64,000 nt of DNA from positions 82,710,595 to 82,774,594 of the forward strand of contig JBAIZL010000003.1 in the NCBI GenBank assembly GCA_036971475.1, in the 5' to 3' direction. This document shows positions 53,500-64,000 of this stretch, one piece after another. Position numbers and translations under genes: made by a program. Each line of letters begins with the position of its first letter. The stretch's first letter is position 1. A model generated the notes under the pieces. It saw only the letters and a program-made list of their open reading frames with translations, had not been told where the DNA came from and did not search any database. The stretch comes from Prosapia bicincta (taxonomy: Eukaryota; Arthropoda; Insecta; Hemiptera; Cercopidae).

Positions 53500-54220
53500 A
53501 GCTCACGCGAAGATGGAATCAACAAATGTTATTATTTAATATGTCTTAGCCAAGAAGCTGCAAGCAATTTTTACGATATATGTGTTTTTCTTTAGAAACA
53601 ATGAATCATGCAGTTTTATTTTCCAAGTATGATTGCTTTTGAACCAATCTTTTATACCAGTATAGCAAATTCTTCAAAGAGCTTTCAGTATGAACCAATG
53701 CTTCTGTTTCTAGTCAATGCATCCAACTGGAACAAAATCTCATTCAGAAATTGTATTACTTTTCTGAAAATGATTACTTTTTTGTTCAGATTTTACAGCC
53801 TGGATTGCCACTCATGAGTTTACTAATAAGACTACTATTTTAAAGTCCATGCGTTTATTTAGCAAATCTAGTATTCTGAATATTGTTTTAATTTCTGTAT
53901 TTAATGAAATTTTATTTTTATTTCATTGCAAATAATAACAGAATGAGCCAACATACTCTGATTCCAATGGTATTATTGTCTGGTTTATAATATAGTATAT
54001 AGCTATCTTCATTTATTGTCATCAAACTCCCCTAGAGACAACTTCCACCTAATGAAAACATCCTACCATCTATAGTGAATACCCTATAATCTTATTAATC
54101 TCGCAAGCAATAGTTTATGACTATTCGAACTTTCAATTTTGTAAATTTCTTAAAACTTACCGAGACAGAACGTTTTCGATCGATATGTGGTGATCTTCAT
54201 CAGTGTCTTCTGCTTGGAAA
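53500..54220. other. Intergenic DNA, no gene seen
   Basis: No convincing coding or structural feature; short frames only. Confidence 0.45.
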
Positions 54221-54228
54221 TGTCGGGT

Positions 54229-54916
54229 ACTAATTTTTACATTAAAAGGCAAGCATCCCGAGGCGGGCCAGCGAAATAAAAGGAGCGAACAGACCACTGT
54301 ATATAAGAGACAATGACAAAATGCTTGGACGCCCAAAAACCTAATGTGTATCATAAGAATGTAAACAAATGTAAGCTAATCTCGGCTATAAATAGTCTAG
54401 GACGTGACATATGCATTATCTATGTCTGTCATATATTATCGATCTTTATGGCTTTGTGACACACGTGACATAAGTAGACACTGTGTGACAAAATGGTTCT
54501 CAAGAAACTTAGATCGCACATTAAAGCTAAATCAATGCTCATAAAAAAACAGACGAAAGTGACAGACCTTTTTGTTAAAAAGTGAAAGTATTATGTGTAA
54601 AGGAAATTACATATGTACAAACATACTTACTTTTGACATATACTTATGTACGTATTTTAAATAGTTAGATATATAAATGTACATGTTATAATCGTCAAAT
54701 ACATCGACATTTTAAATTATTTTCTGTATTTATTTTGTCCTCTGAAGATTATTTGTGAACTGCATTAACCGGGGTCATTATTTGTATAACTTATGGTATA
54801 ATAATCGATTATTTATCGATCGTTTTGCGTATTCTGTGTTCATAGCGATTATCCGGGGAATTCGTTATCCGGCATTGCCGGGTCACCCTATTCCACGGAT
54901 AATCGGGAGTTTACTG
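54229..54916 (-). mobile_element. Truncated Tigger/pogo-like element
   Basis: Ends GGATAATCGGGAGTTTACTG next to TA. Matches 57858-58550 in the opposite orientation (GACATATGCATTAT, GGTTCTCAAGAAACTTAGAT) but lacks the other terminus. No transposase. Confidence 0.75.
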
Positions 54917-55291
54917 TATGTCATATTGTCATTTATATCACCCATGTGATTAGTTTCCTTCAAGTTTAATAATTTCAAATGATGATGACTGTACAGTCTA
55001 AAAGATATTCTTAGTACAGTACAATATTGTATTACAAACAGCACAATAAGCTTTAAAATAATTATTTAACTATTATGTTCAAGCAGGCTGTGGTAAACAT
55101 TGTTGTCATTGTAATGTATTATTCCTTCAAAATTATACTCATACATTCATACAATTTAGAACAAATATTTATTCAACCATAAATTTGAATTGAAAAACCA
55201 TACCTGATTACATTTTTAAAAAAATCAATACTGGATGACACTATAAAGATTTTGTGCCCAAAAGTACCTTAAATATTTAACTTATTTCATC

Positions 55292-55294
55292 GAT

Positions 55295-55333
<39 letters not shown>

Positions 55334-55339
55334 ACACAC

Positions 55340-55392
<53 letters not shown>
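55292..55392. repeat. (CA)n microsatellite
   Basis: About 50 CA repeats with two interruptions, ending in a short TA tract. Confidence 0.95.
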
Positions 55393-55399
<7 letters not shown>

Positions 55400-55451
55400 T
55401 TTTTTTGTAGTTATGCAACATGCAACACTGTTTTCTTGTATACACTTATCA

Positions 55452-55892
55452 CTTTCACTTATGTACTTAAACAAGAATCTTACTTGGTATTTATGCGAGT
55501 TAACTTTCAATGACTGACCTTGTCATTATCATCGAGCATACTGAACAGGGTTGTTGTATACTGCGAGCTGAGTGCATTTCCCGTTGACCTTGATGTACTG
55601 TTATGTTCTATTTTAAGATTCACTGCACTGTACGAGTTTTTAAAGTTTGTTTTGGGGTTAATATTAATCTAATAGACAATATTAACCCCAAAACAAACTT
55701 TAAAAACTCGCATAGTGCAGTGAATTGAAAAATAGAACATAACGATACACCAAGGTCAACGGGAAATCCACTCAGCTCGCAGTCTACAACAACCCTGTTC
55801 AGTATGCCCGATGATAATGACAAGGCCAGTCATTGAAAGTTAACTCGCATAAATACCAAGTAAGATTCTTCTTTAAGTATATAAGTGAAAGT
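55452..55892. repeat. Foldback, about 213-bp arms, 14-bp loop
   Basis: TTCACTTATGTACTTAAACAA...GTTTGTTTTGGGGTTAATATT is inverted after ATTAATCTAATAGAC-like centre (about 55666-55679) and runs out to TTTAAGTATATAAGTGAAAG. Small indels only. Confidence 0.85.
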
Positions 55893-55933
55893 GGGATATA
55901 TATATATATACATAAATATTTGAACATTGGTCA

Positions 55934-56098
55934 TCATAGCTCATCTTTTTCTTCTTGAAATATAGGCTCTTCTTCTGCTCGTGATGGGTCGTCACAGAGT
56001 TCAGCAGCATTAGAACATAATTTGATATCGATGTTACTTGATCCAGAGCGAAACAATTCAAGTAATGTATCTTCTTGCTCCTCAAAAATCATTTCACA
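55934..56098 (-). CDS. Possible terminal exon of an unknown gene
   Basis: On the minus strand a good acceptor (TTGCTTCCCATACAG) precedes a 55-codon open frame (CEMIFEEQEDTLLELFRSG, then CSNAAELCDDPSRAEEEP) ending EEKDEL and a stop. The composition is acidic and codon-like, unlike the surrounding AT-rich DNA. No family recognised and no upstream exon found. It could be part of a host gene, a transposase tail, or chance. Confidence 0.25.
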   Translation of the reverse strand, partial: CEMIFEEQEDTLLELFRSGSSNIDIKLCSNAAELCDDPSRAEEEPIFQEEKDEL

Positions 56099-56253
56099 CT
56101 GTATGGGAAGCAATAAATTCATAATTAACTTGTTTATAATAGTTAATACTTAGTATTCTACAAGAAAAGTTAAAAAGATATGAAGCTAAATACTTCATAT
56201 AATTATTATATAATATCTATAAGCCAAATACTTTATATATTTATTACATATTA

Positions 56254-56256
<3 letters not shown>

Positions 56257-56298
<42 letters not shown>
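56257..56298. repeat. (TA)n tract
   Basis: Perfect TA tract immediately before the LTR-like segment. Confidence 0.9.
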
Positions 56299-56301
<3 letters not shown>

Positions 56302-57467
56302 AACGAAATTCATTAAGTTAAGGAAACTGTTAGAAAATATTTGAACTTGTGAAATATACCTAGCTAGCGCTAGTCTATTGTCATATCTATCGGCCGAAAT
56401 AAGTTACTGCACACACCTGTAAATCATAAATAAAAATAATTCGAAAGGGGTTCATTGTAAGTAAACCAGGACGTGCCTCGTTCATGGGAGAGAAGTTTTA
56501 CCTAGACATCCACGGACCAGGGAGATTTATGACTAGGAATCCCTGAGAATACAGAAAAACACATGCACCTGTGGGAAAGTTCAACAAATTTCCACGAAGC
56601 CAAGGGAAGGTGAGGGAAGTGTCAAAATTTCATAGGCTGGCCACAGTTTGAGCGCCATAAGGGAGCCAATCAAATTTGAAGAGGCGATGAAACACAAACG
56701 GATACAATCCAAGAGGATGTTCAGGAAAGGCAGTCAATTTTCAGCACTCGAAAGGGTCAAGTGGTAGGATTCGAGGAGAAGTAATGTTCAGTTTTTAGTA
56801 AGAAATATCAAATTCAAATAAGTAACGTGGAAATTTAAAGTAAAGGAGATTAATAGAGGGAGAATAAAGGGTAGCCAGGGAGATTATTAAATAGACAGTG
56901 AAGTATAAAGAGGGAGATTAAAGGGTAACAAGTGAGATTAAAATAAGGGAGTGATTAATAAAGTCAGTTAAGGAATAGAAGCATTTCGAGAAATTAAGAA
57001 AAGTGAAATTGATAGGAAAGTATTACTAAGTGAATTTGTCTCAAGTGAAGTAAAACAAGGAACCACGCAAGTAATAAACAATATATTTATTTTAACTTAA
57101 AGCCAACCCTTTAAAGCAAGAAACATTAAGAATCTTTTAAACTTTAGAAATTCCAAAAAAAGTCATAGTTAATTGAAATATAAAATTTATCAAACCAAGT
57201 GTAGTAACTTATACACGCCCTTAGATAGCTAAAGAAAGTAAATTTAGAATTGTAAAAAAAATCAATAGTAAAATAAGAGTCTTGATACCTATCGGCAAAT
57301 ATTAGAGTTAGTAAAAGAATTATATGAACTACCTGTAAATGCAATATTGATCTCAGGATAAAATAAATCTGTAATTATAAAAGCAAGTAGCTAGATTATT
57401 AATTTAATTTCCTAAGAGTAAAAATTATCCTGTAGAGAAGCATTAAATGAAGGTTCGTTATATAACA
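56299..57467 (+). repeat. Possible solo or truncated LTR
   Basis: Starts TGTAACGAAATTC and ends CGTTATATAACA (TG...CA), followed by ATTGTCCCCCAACGTGGATGG, which resembles the start of a primer-binding site region. No internal coding sequence and no second LTR; the similarity to any known family was not established. Confidence 0.35.
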
Positions 57468-57576
57468 ATTGTCCCCCAACGTGGATGGCAAAGGTACGTT
57501 ATAAAATATATATATATATATATATATATATTCCTGATATTTAATATTATCCATTGTTTTTCCGTTGCACTGACTT

Positions 57577-57795
57577 TATGAAGTTAATAAATTACCAATT
57601 TTGAGTAATTTTATCCACCATTAAGTGCAATAATTTTACCTTGAGTGATGAGGCACCTTTCGGTCTTTGACCATTGTCGAATCACTCATTGAGTGATTCG
57701 ACAATGGTCAAAGACCGAAAGGTGCCTCATCACTCAAGGTAAAATTATTGCACTTAATGGTGGATAAAATTACTCAAAATTGGTAATTTATTAAC

Positions 57796-57801
<6 letters not shown>
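57577..57801. repeat. Perfect 225-bp palindrome of PLE-1 termini
   Basis: Mirror-complementary around T57689 with 112-base arms and a one-base centre; each arm is a PLE-1 terminus (ATGAAGTTAATAAATTACC...CTTTGACCATTGTCGAATCA). I found no mismatch. Confidence 0.9.
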
Positions 57802-57802
<1 letters not shown>

Positions 57803-57853
<51 letters not shown>

Positions 57854-57857
57854 TATA
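57803..57857. repeat. (TA)n tract
   Basis: TA dinucleotides between the palindrome and the Tigger-like element, providing the TA insertion target. Confidence 0.85.
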
Positions 57858-58738
57858 CAGTAAACTCCCGATTATCCGTGGAATAGGGTGGCCCGGCAAA
57901 GCCGCATAACGAATTCCCCGGATAATCCGCTATGAACAAAGAATATGCAAAACGATCGATAATAGATTATTATACCGTAAATTACGCAAATAATGACCCC
58001 GATTAATGCAACTCACAAATAATCTTCAGAGGACAAAATAAATACAGAAAATAATTTAAAATGTTGATGTATTTGACGGATTATAACATGTACATTTATA
58101 TGTCTAACTATTTACAATACGTACATAAGTATATGTCAAAGGTAAGAATGTATGTACATATGTAATTTCCTTTACAGATAATACTTTCACTTTTTAACAA
58201 AAAAATCTCTCACTTTCGTCTGTTTTTTGTGAGCATTGATTTAGCTTTAGTGTGCGATCTAAGTTTCTTGAGAACCATTTTGTCGCTCAGTGTCTACTTG
58301 TGTCACGTGTGTCACAAAGCCATAAAGATCGATAATATATGACAGACATAAATAATGCATATGTCACGTCCTAGACTATTTATAGCCGAGATTAGCTTAC
58401 ATTTGTTTACAATCTTATGATATATACATTAGGTTTTCGGACGTCCAAGCATTTTGTCATTGTCTCTCATATACAGTAGTCTGCTCGCCCCTTTTATTTC
58501 GCTGGCACGCGTCGGGATGCTTCCCTTTCAATGTAAAAATTAGTACGTACATATTTACATATCTATTCCCTTCATCTTACCTTCTATTAAGCCTTATATG
58601 TATTTACGTCGTAATTCACCGTTTGGAAATTTAAACACATGAATCTGGTTGGAATAAAAATTGGATATTTATAAAACGATGGCAGACCCCGGATAATCCG
58701 CAAACCGGTTAATCCGCCCACGGATAATCGGGAGTTTA

Positions 58739-58741
<3 letters not shown>
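57858..58741. mobile_element. Complete Tigger/pogo-like non-autonomous element, 884 bp
   Basis: Termini CAGTAAACTCCCGATTATCC and its inverse GGATAATCGGGAGTTTACTG, flanked by TA on both sides. Subterminal CCGGATAATCCGC motifs occur near both ends. No transposase ORF. The same family occurs truncated at 54229-54916 and 62181-62270, and a divergent member at 2747-4073. Confidence 0.85.
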
Positions 58742-58794
<53 letters not shown>

Positions 58795-58916
58795 TTGATA
58801 TTTAACGTATTTGAGTGATTCGACAATGGTCAATGACCGAAAGGTGCCTCATCACTCAAGGTAAAATTATTGCACTTAATGGTGGATAAAATTACTTACA
58901 ATAATAATATATTAAC

Positions 58917-58981
<65 letters not shown>
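58742..58981. repeat. (TA)n tracts around a PLE-1 end
   Basis: TA tracts at 58742-58792 and 58920-58981; between them is GAGTGATTCGACAATGGTCA...GGTAAAATTATTGCACTTAA, a solo PLE-1 terminus. Confidence 0.85.
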
Positions 58982-58984
<3 letters not shown>

Positions 58985-59350
58985 GGTTAGTTTTGGTTGG
59001 TAAAGATTATTTAGATTTTTTGGACTAGGAGACTGACAGACTTACCTTGGTAAGAGTTCACTCTGTAGTCTTGAAATAGAAACACATAAAAGCACATAAA
59101 CAATGATATATTTCAACCACACAGTGGTCTTTGTCAATCGAAGAGAAAACACAACAAGAAATATGAGAGAATGAAATAAAATAATTTTAAATTGTAATCA
59201 CAGATTGTGTAGAGTAGAAATCAGATGTCACAGATGCACAGATTAAAGATATATATATTGTTTTCATGAGCATATGAGTGGTAATAGTTTATATAAGTCT
59301 GTCAGGGGAAAAGAGAATGGAGACGTCTAAGGCTATTAGGAAAAAAAAGC

Positions 59351-59397
59351 TTAGTTTAGGTTAGGTTAGGTTAGTTAGGCTTGGTTAGGTTAGGTAG
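59351..59397 (+). repeat. TTAGG-type repeats
   Basis: TTAGTTTAGGTTAGGTTAGG then TTAGTTAGGCTTGGTTAGGT-TAGG, about seven TTAGG-like units, just 5' of the PLE-2 coding region. TTAGG is the common arthropod telomeric unit. Confidence 0.7.
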
Positions 59398-61492
59398 ATG
59401 TTTTCAGCTTTGCCAGAAAACTTAGGATAAAAAATTATATAGCTCAGACACCAACTTTCAAAACGGATACAAACATAGACGTATGTCTTGCAAAATTCAA
59501 ACCACCCTCCAACTGGGATCCACCACCACTACCACCTGATCACCCCATTGAACTTTACATCAACTTTATCATGCAAAGCATCACCGATATAAATTTCACT
59601 AAAAATCTGAAGACTAAACCTAACCTTACCAAATTAGAAAAAGCGGCAATATTTTCGTTAAAAAACAATAAAGATATTATGATTCTTCCAGCAGATAAAG
59701 GTTCAACCACTGTCATTATGAATAAAGAAGACTACATCAAAGAAGCAAATAAGCAACTGTCAGACATCACAACATACAAAATACTTACAGATAACCCTAC
59801 TACAGAATTCAACAATTTACTCTCGGACCTACTCAAATATACAGCTCCTGAACAAAATATTTCGGAAACATCTCTAAAATTATTATATAATGAAAACCCC
59901 TCTACTCCTCAATTCTATATATTACCAAAGATCCACAAAAACATAATCCCTCCACCTGGTAGACCAATAATTGCTGGCTGCAATTCAGTAACGGAAAGAA
60001 TTTCAGCTTTCCTCGACTCACACCTTCAACCCTTAGTAAAGAACCTTCCATCACATACCCAGGACACCAATTATTTCATAGATCGACTCTCACAAATATC
60101 TGTACCTCTACCCCCGGTAACTATTTTGGTCACCATAGATGTCACCTCTCTCTATACCAACATCCCTCATGCACACGGCCTATCTGCAATAGAGAATTTT
60201 CTAAACAAACGCCCAGGCAAGCCTTCTCCCACTACACCTTTTCTTGTGAACCTGACCAGGTTCATCCTCGAGAAGAACAACTTTCAGTTTGAGGGAAGGA
60301 ACTACCTTCAAATAAAGGGAACAGCAATGGCACCAGAATGGCACCATCGTACGCAAATCTGTACATGGGATTGTTGGAAGAAAGTTTTCTAAAGACACAA
60401 ACACACCAGCCATTATGTTGGTATAGATATATAGATGACATCTTCCTAATTTGGACACAGGGTGCTTCAACACTTGAGGCATTTTTAGACAGCCTGACAC
60501 AATTCTCCACACTTCAATTTACCTGGGAGAAATCTACATCAGCCATCACCTTTTTGGATGTAGAGGTAACACTCCAGAATGGAAATATCAACACAGGAAT
60601 TCACATCAAACCGACAAACCACCTACAATATCTCCATTTCGACAGCAACCACCCAATAAACATAAAACGATCCATTCCATACAGTCAAGCAATCAGGGGT
60701 AAGAGAATCTGTTCAAATGATAGGGAATTGGAAGATTTTAATAGAAAGATATCAACAGCCTTCCAGAGAAGAGGATACCCAAAAAAACTCATTAAAAACC
60801 AAATTAATTCAGCACAATCCTCGGTTCACCATAAACCACAAACAGAACAAAATAAACTGTCTTTAATAACAGACTACCATCCTGGTCTACATAAACTCAA
60901 CAAGATATTGAGAGATGGCTTCAAAATTCTTCAAGCTTCCGTCCACACCAAAAACCTTTTCACCGATCCACTGCAAATTTGGTACAAGCAACCTCCCAAC
61001 TTGAAAAACATCCTAATACATCCTAAACTACCAGACCCTGATGCAGAGAAACCACACAAACTTCCTCATGGCTCCTTCCCATGCAATAGACCTAGATGCA
61101 AGACGTGTCCAATACACCCCTCAGCAAATAGTTTCAACAGCCAAACAACAAAAATGGTCTTCAAAATACAGGGTCATCATAATTGTACATCGAAAAATGA
61201 CATATACCAGCTACAATGTAAACTTTGCTCAGCACAGTACATTGGCCTGACCACGGATGATCTGAATATCAGAATGAATGGCCACAGACATGATGTTAAA
61301 ATTATGAATATGGATAGACCAACAGCTCAACATGCTGCGAGTCACAACATCACAACTTTTGATGACTGCTATACCACAAAAATAATTAAATCACTCCCCC
61401 CTGATTGCAATCACTCAGAACCGAGAAGGTGGGAACTATCATACCAGTGGTATACCAAGTCCAGAGAATCCCCTAACCTCAACATCAGATAA
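59397..61492 (+). pseudogene. PLE-2 reverse transcriptase plus GIY-YIG, one frameshift
   Basis: The frame is open from about 59397 (VFSFARKLRIKNYIA), before the first ATG at 59571. RT motifs: PADKGSTTVIMNKEDY, YILPKIHK..PGRPIIAGCNSVTE, VTIDVTSLYTNIPH (motif A), YLQIKGTAMAP (motif B) and WYRYIDDIFLIW (motif C, catalytic DD). The nuclease follows: IYQLQCKLCSAQYIGLTTDD with its CKLC pair, then R..GH..D. An 11-bp tandem duplication (ATGGCACCAGA, 60327-60337) inside motif B shifts the frame from 60392 to the 60338-61492 frame. Apart from this lesion the element looks coding-competent and young. Confidence 0.88.
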
Positions 61493-61593
61493 ATCCATTA
61501 ATTTTTTTTTTTTTTTTTTTTCCCCCAAATAGCCTTATCTCTTTTCCCCTGACAGACTTATATAAACTATAATCACTCATATGTTCATGGAAA

Positions 61594-61596
<3 letters not shown>

Positions 61597-61663
<67 letters not shown>
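61597..61663. repeat. (TA)n tract inside PLE-2 right repeat
   Basis: Long TA tract absent from the left repeat, where only ATATATATATTG stands. Confidence 0.9.
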
Positions 61664-61668
<5 letters not shown>

Positions 61669-61885
61669 ATCTGTGCATCTGTGACATCTGATTTCTACTC
61701 TACACAATCTGTGATTACAATTTATAATTATTTTATTTCATTCTCTCATATTTCTTGTTGTGTTTTCTCTTCGATTGACAAAGACCACTGTGTGGTTGAA
61801 ATATATCATTGTTTAAGTGCTTTTATGTGTTTCTATTTTAAGACTACAGAGTGGACTCTTACCAAGGTAAGTCTGTCAGTCTCCT

Positions 61886-61890
61886 AGTCC

Positions 61891-61973
<83 letters not shown>

Positions 61974-62113
61974 GTTAATATATTACTATGTAAGTAATTT
62001 TATCCACCATTAAGTGCAATAATTTTACCTTGAGTGATGAGGCACCTTTCGGTCAATTGACCATTGTCGAATCACTGATGTTTTTCTGATGTATGGATAA
62101 CGTTAAATATCAA

Positions 62114-62180
<67 letters not shown>
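61886..62180. repeat. Poly(A), (TA)n and PLE-1 terminus
   Basis: A30 run at about 61890-61919, TA to 61970, a PLE-1 terminus 61971-62115 (GAAGTTAATATATTACTATG... ATTGACCATTGTCGAATCAC), then TA to 62180. Confidence 0.85.
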
Positions 62181-62183
<3 letters not shown>

Positions 62184-62270
62184 TAAACTCCCGATTATCT
62201 GTGGGCGGATTAACCAGTTTGCGGATTATCCTGGGACTGCCACTGTTTTGCAAATATCCAATTTGTATTC
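62181..62270 (+). mobile_element. Tigger-like terminus fragment
   Basis: CAGTAAACTCCCGATTATCT followed by GGGCGGATTAACCAGTTTGC, the inverse of the right end of 57858-58741; truncated. Confidence 0.75.
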
Positions 62271-62289
62271 CAATCAGAATACAAGAAGT

Positions 62290-62470
62290 GATATTTCTTT
62301 TTGTGTTTTCTCTTTGATTGACAAAGACCACTGTGTGGTTGAAATATATCATTGATTAAGTGCTTTTATGTGTTTCTATTTCAAGACTACAGAGTGGACT
62401 CTTACCAAAGTAAGTCTGTCAGTCTCCTAGTCCACAAAATCTAAATAATCTTTACCAATCAAAACTAACC

Positions 62471-62550
<80 letters not shown>
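62290..62550 (+). repeat. PLE-2 right-end fragment and (TA)n
   Basis: TTTGATTGACAAAGACCACT...ACCAATCAAAACTAACCTAA matches 61770-61890; TA tract 62475-62550 follows. Confidence 0.85.
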
Positions 62551-62551
<1 letters not shown>

Positions 62552-62554
<3 letters not shown>

Positions 62555-62810
62555 AGATTAAATAATATACACTAATTACAGGAATTAATTTATTGAATAA
62601 TACACTCAAAAGCTTTTCGTTGGTTGACATTACCAACATCCTCAGGAATACTAGATCATCTAGTAACTTCATATTTATTTGTTAGACAGTTCTTTTGTCA
62701 TTCTTAGTATTGTATTCCTGAGGATGTTGGTAATGTCAACCAACGAAAAGCTTTGAGTGTATTATTCAATAAATAATTCCTGTAATTTTGTATATTATTT
62801 AATCTTAATA
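62552..62810. repeat. Foldback with hammerhead-like motif in both arms
   Basis: The arm ending ...GGTTGACATTACCAACATCC is inverted at 62716-62810. Each arm contains CCTGAGGATGTTGGT, a loop and ACCAACGAAAAGC: CTGAGGA core, a 6-bp stem and GAAA. Confidence 0.85.
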
Positions 62811-63245
62811 ATTTTACCTTATGTGACGAGGCATCTTTTGGTCACTTGACCATTGTCGAATCACTGAATTAATTTTCTCAATTTTTCTGGTGTGGATGTT
62901 CGGTCCGTGATGTTGGTGTTTGTTGAAATCATACACGTTTCTTCATTGAGCCGCGTGAATAATGTTTTTGAATATTACGTCGTCTGCATATTTTGCTTAA
63001 TGAACCTACAGACAACATATACAGATGACATACTATTCAGAAACAGTATATACGCGGCTCAATGAAGAAACATGTATGATGTCAACAAATACCAATATCA
63101 TCGACCGAACATCCACACCAGAAAAATAGAGAAAATTAATTCTGTGATTCGATAATGGTCATGTGACCTAAAGGTGCCTCGTCACATAAGGTAAAATTAT
63201 TGCACTTCGTGGTGGAAAAAATTATTTACAATTAATAATAATAAC

Positions 63246-63298
<53 letters not shown>
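62811..63298. repeat. Diverged PLE-1-like termini, inverted pair, and (TA)n
   Basis: TTTTACCTTATGTGACGAGG at 62811 is inverted at about 63175-63195 (CCTCGTCACATAAGGTAAAA). CGTTTCTTCATTGAGCCGCG at about 62936 is inverted at about 63053. TA tract 63248-63297 follows. Confidence 0.75.
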
Positions 63299-63299
<1 letters not shown>

Positions 63300-63688
63300 G
63301 GTATTTTATTATTTGCAACACAATTAAAATAAAGAACACAACTGAGTTTCTCTGTACAAGTATGTATGTTTATTCCAACTATCATGTTCCAAAGATTTGT
63401 ATGTTGTATAATTTATAATATAAATACCTGCAAACGGAGAAACGACATTTAATGTTCTTAATTATTTTAGTTTATATTATTGTGTCGCAACAGCGTTCAC
63501 TCAATGTTATCTATTATTTTTAATAAATCAATATTTCACATAACAACCGTATTTCAACTTTTCTGACAACAAACAAAAAATGCTAAATTACCAACAGCTG
63601 AAAATCTTTTTAAAAATAACAAACAGCTGATGCTCGCAACGCGGCAAAATTCAAAACAAGAAAATTATATTTTATATTTTTCTTACAT
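63299..63688 (-). repeat. 3' LTR of a Ty3/gypsy element
   Basis: On the minus strand a polypurine tract GGAGGGGGGAGA directly precedes TGTAAGAAAAATA, the LTR start; the LTR ends ...AAAATACCA at 63299. About 390 bp with TG...CA ends. The other LTR lies beyond the window. Confidence 0.7.
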
Positions 63689-63738
63689 CTCCCCCCTCCA
63701 AGAAAATAGAGCAAGATGGCCTCTTACTTTCCCTCTTC

Positions 63739-64000
63739 TTAGTCTACAAACTGAGAGGTTGGCGTTAACTTAGAGATGTGGAAAAAATCCGATTCTGATT
63801 TTTTTTGGCCAGTGTCTATTTTGTAAATTGAGTTTGACATCTTTTCTATAATTTTGTAGGGCCCAAGTCTCAGTTCGTCGAGTTTTTTCCGATTCAGTTT
63901 GTTTCCATTGTCCACAAAAACAGTATCACCAACTTTGAAGTTATAGTGTTTTCGATTTCTATCATAAACTGTTTTGTTGTAATTATGTGAATTGATTGTA
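63739..64000 (-). CDS. Ty3/gypsy integrase C-terminus (partial)
   Basis: Runs off the right edge of the window. The minus-strand peptide has YNKTVYDRNRKHYNFKVGDT, VFVDN, LDELRLGPYKIIEK and IYKIDTG...FHISKLTP, the GPY/F module at the end of Ty3/gypsy integrases, which helps DNA binding and multimerisation. It stops at 63739-63741, followed by a polypurine tract and an LTR, the expected order for the 3' end of pol in an element without env. Open over the whole visible 87 codons. Confidence 0.82.
   Translation of the reverse strand, partial: TINSHNYNKTVYDRNRKHYNFKVGDTVFVDNGNKLNRKKLDELRLGPYKIIEKMSNSIYKIDTGQKKSESDFFHISKLTPTSQFVD

Larger units (their letters stand above)
58982..61895 (+). mobile_element. 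Penelope-like element 2, nearly complete
   Basis: Terminal inverted repeats of about 350 bp: left 58982-59350 (GGTTAGTTTTGGTTGGTAAA... AGTCTGTCAGGGGAAAAGAG), right 61505-61895 (inverse). The internal region has RT plus GIY-YIG in two overlapping frames. Flanked by (TA)n tracts. A poly(T) run (61502-61520) and an internal (TA)n (61597-61663) interrupt the right repeat. Confidence 0.85.

Noticed and set aside
54157..54354. 65-codon minus-strand ORF
   Set aside because: Overlaps the truncated Tigger-like element and has no recognisable domain.
61773..61812. Canonical hammerhead ribozyme in PLE-2
   Set aside because: The core reads TTGACAA where CTGANGA is required, so the catalytic G8 position is changed; kept only as hammerhead-like.
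62093..62672. ORFs with long YIYIYI runs
   Set aside because: Pure translations of (TA)n tracts; the same applies to those near 57.8, 58.7 and 63.2 kb.

Overview
The window looks like repeat-dense genomic DNA of an arthropod, most likely an insect. The grounds are a mariner relic, TTAGG-type motifs, a TATA plus TCAGTC core promoter, and many Penelope-like, Tigger/pogo-like, LINE and Ty3/gypsy sequences, with no recognisable conserved host gene. Almost every real coding sequence here belongs to a mobile element.

Layout. 1-1.1 kb: dead mariner. 1.1-12.8 kb: AT-rich DNA with a Tigger-like non-autonomous element, Penelope-like termini, and a nested nest of MITE-like elements at 5.2-9.7 kb with readable target-site duplications. 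12.8-14.3 kb: a 733-bp tandem duplication. 14,233-39,843: one complete Maverick/Polinton of 25.6 kb, with AG...CT ends, about 400-bp terminal inverted repeats and a perfect 6-bp target duplication (ATTGGA). 16.5-21.0 and 40.3-45.2 kb: two copies of one LINE family, one inside and one outside the Maverick. 45-64 kb: several Penelope-like (RT + GIY-YIG) copies, foldbacks and perfect palindromes, long (TA)n tracts, a Tigger-like element, a possible LTR, and the 3' end of a Ty3/gypsy element running off the window.

The Maverick is the main discovery. Its left 11 kb holds minisatellites and the LINE insertion. Its right 14 kb carries, on the minus strand, protein-primed DNA polymerase B, a retroviral-type integrase with chromodomain, a packaging-type ATPase, a glycosyltransferase-like gene, a conserved hypothetical gene, a repeat-built fibre-like protein and a secreted matrix metalloproteinase. 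On the plus strand, from a divergent promoter region, it carries a small unknown protein and a seven-exon gene ending in a C3HC4 RING finger. I cannot see a major capsid, minor capsid or adenain-type protease gene. Replication (PolB), integration (integrase) and possibly packaging (ATPase) functions are therefore present, together with cargo that could act on the extracellular matrix (MMP), on attachment (fibre) and on host ubiquitin signalling (RING). Several genes carry single frameshifts or stops, so this copy is probably inactive or contains sequence errors.

Limits: family assignments come from motif recognition by eye; no searches, alignments or folding were run. Boundaries marked approximate were judged from where visible similarity fades.
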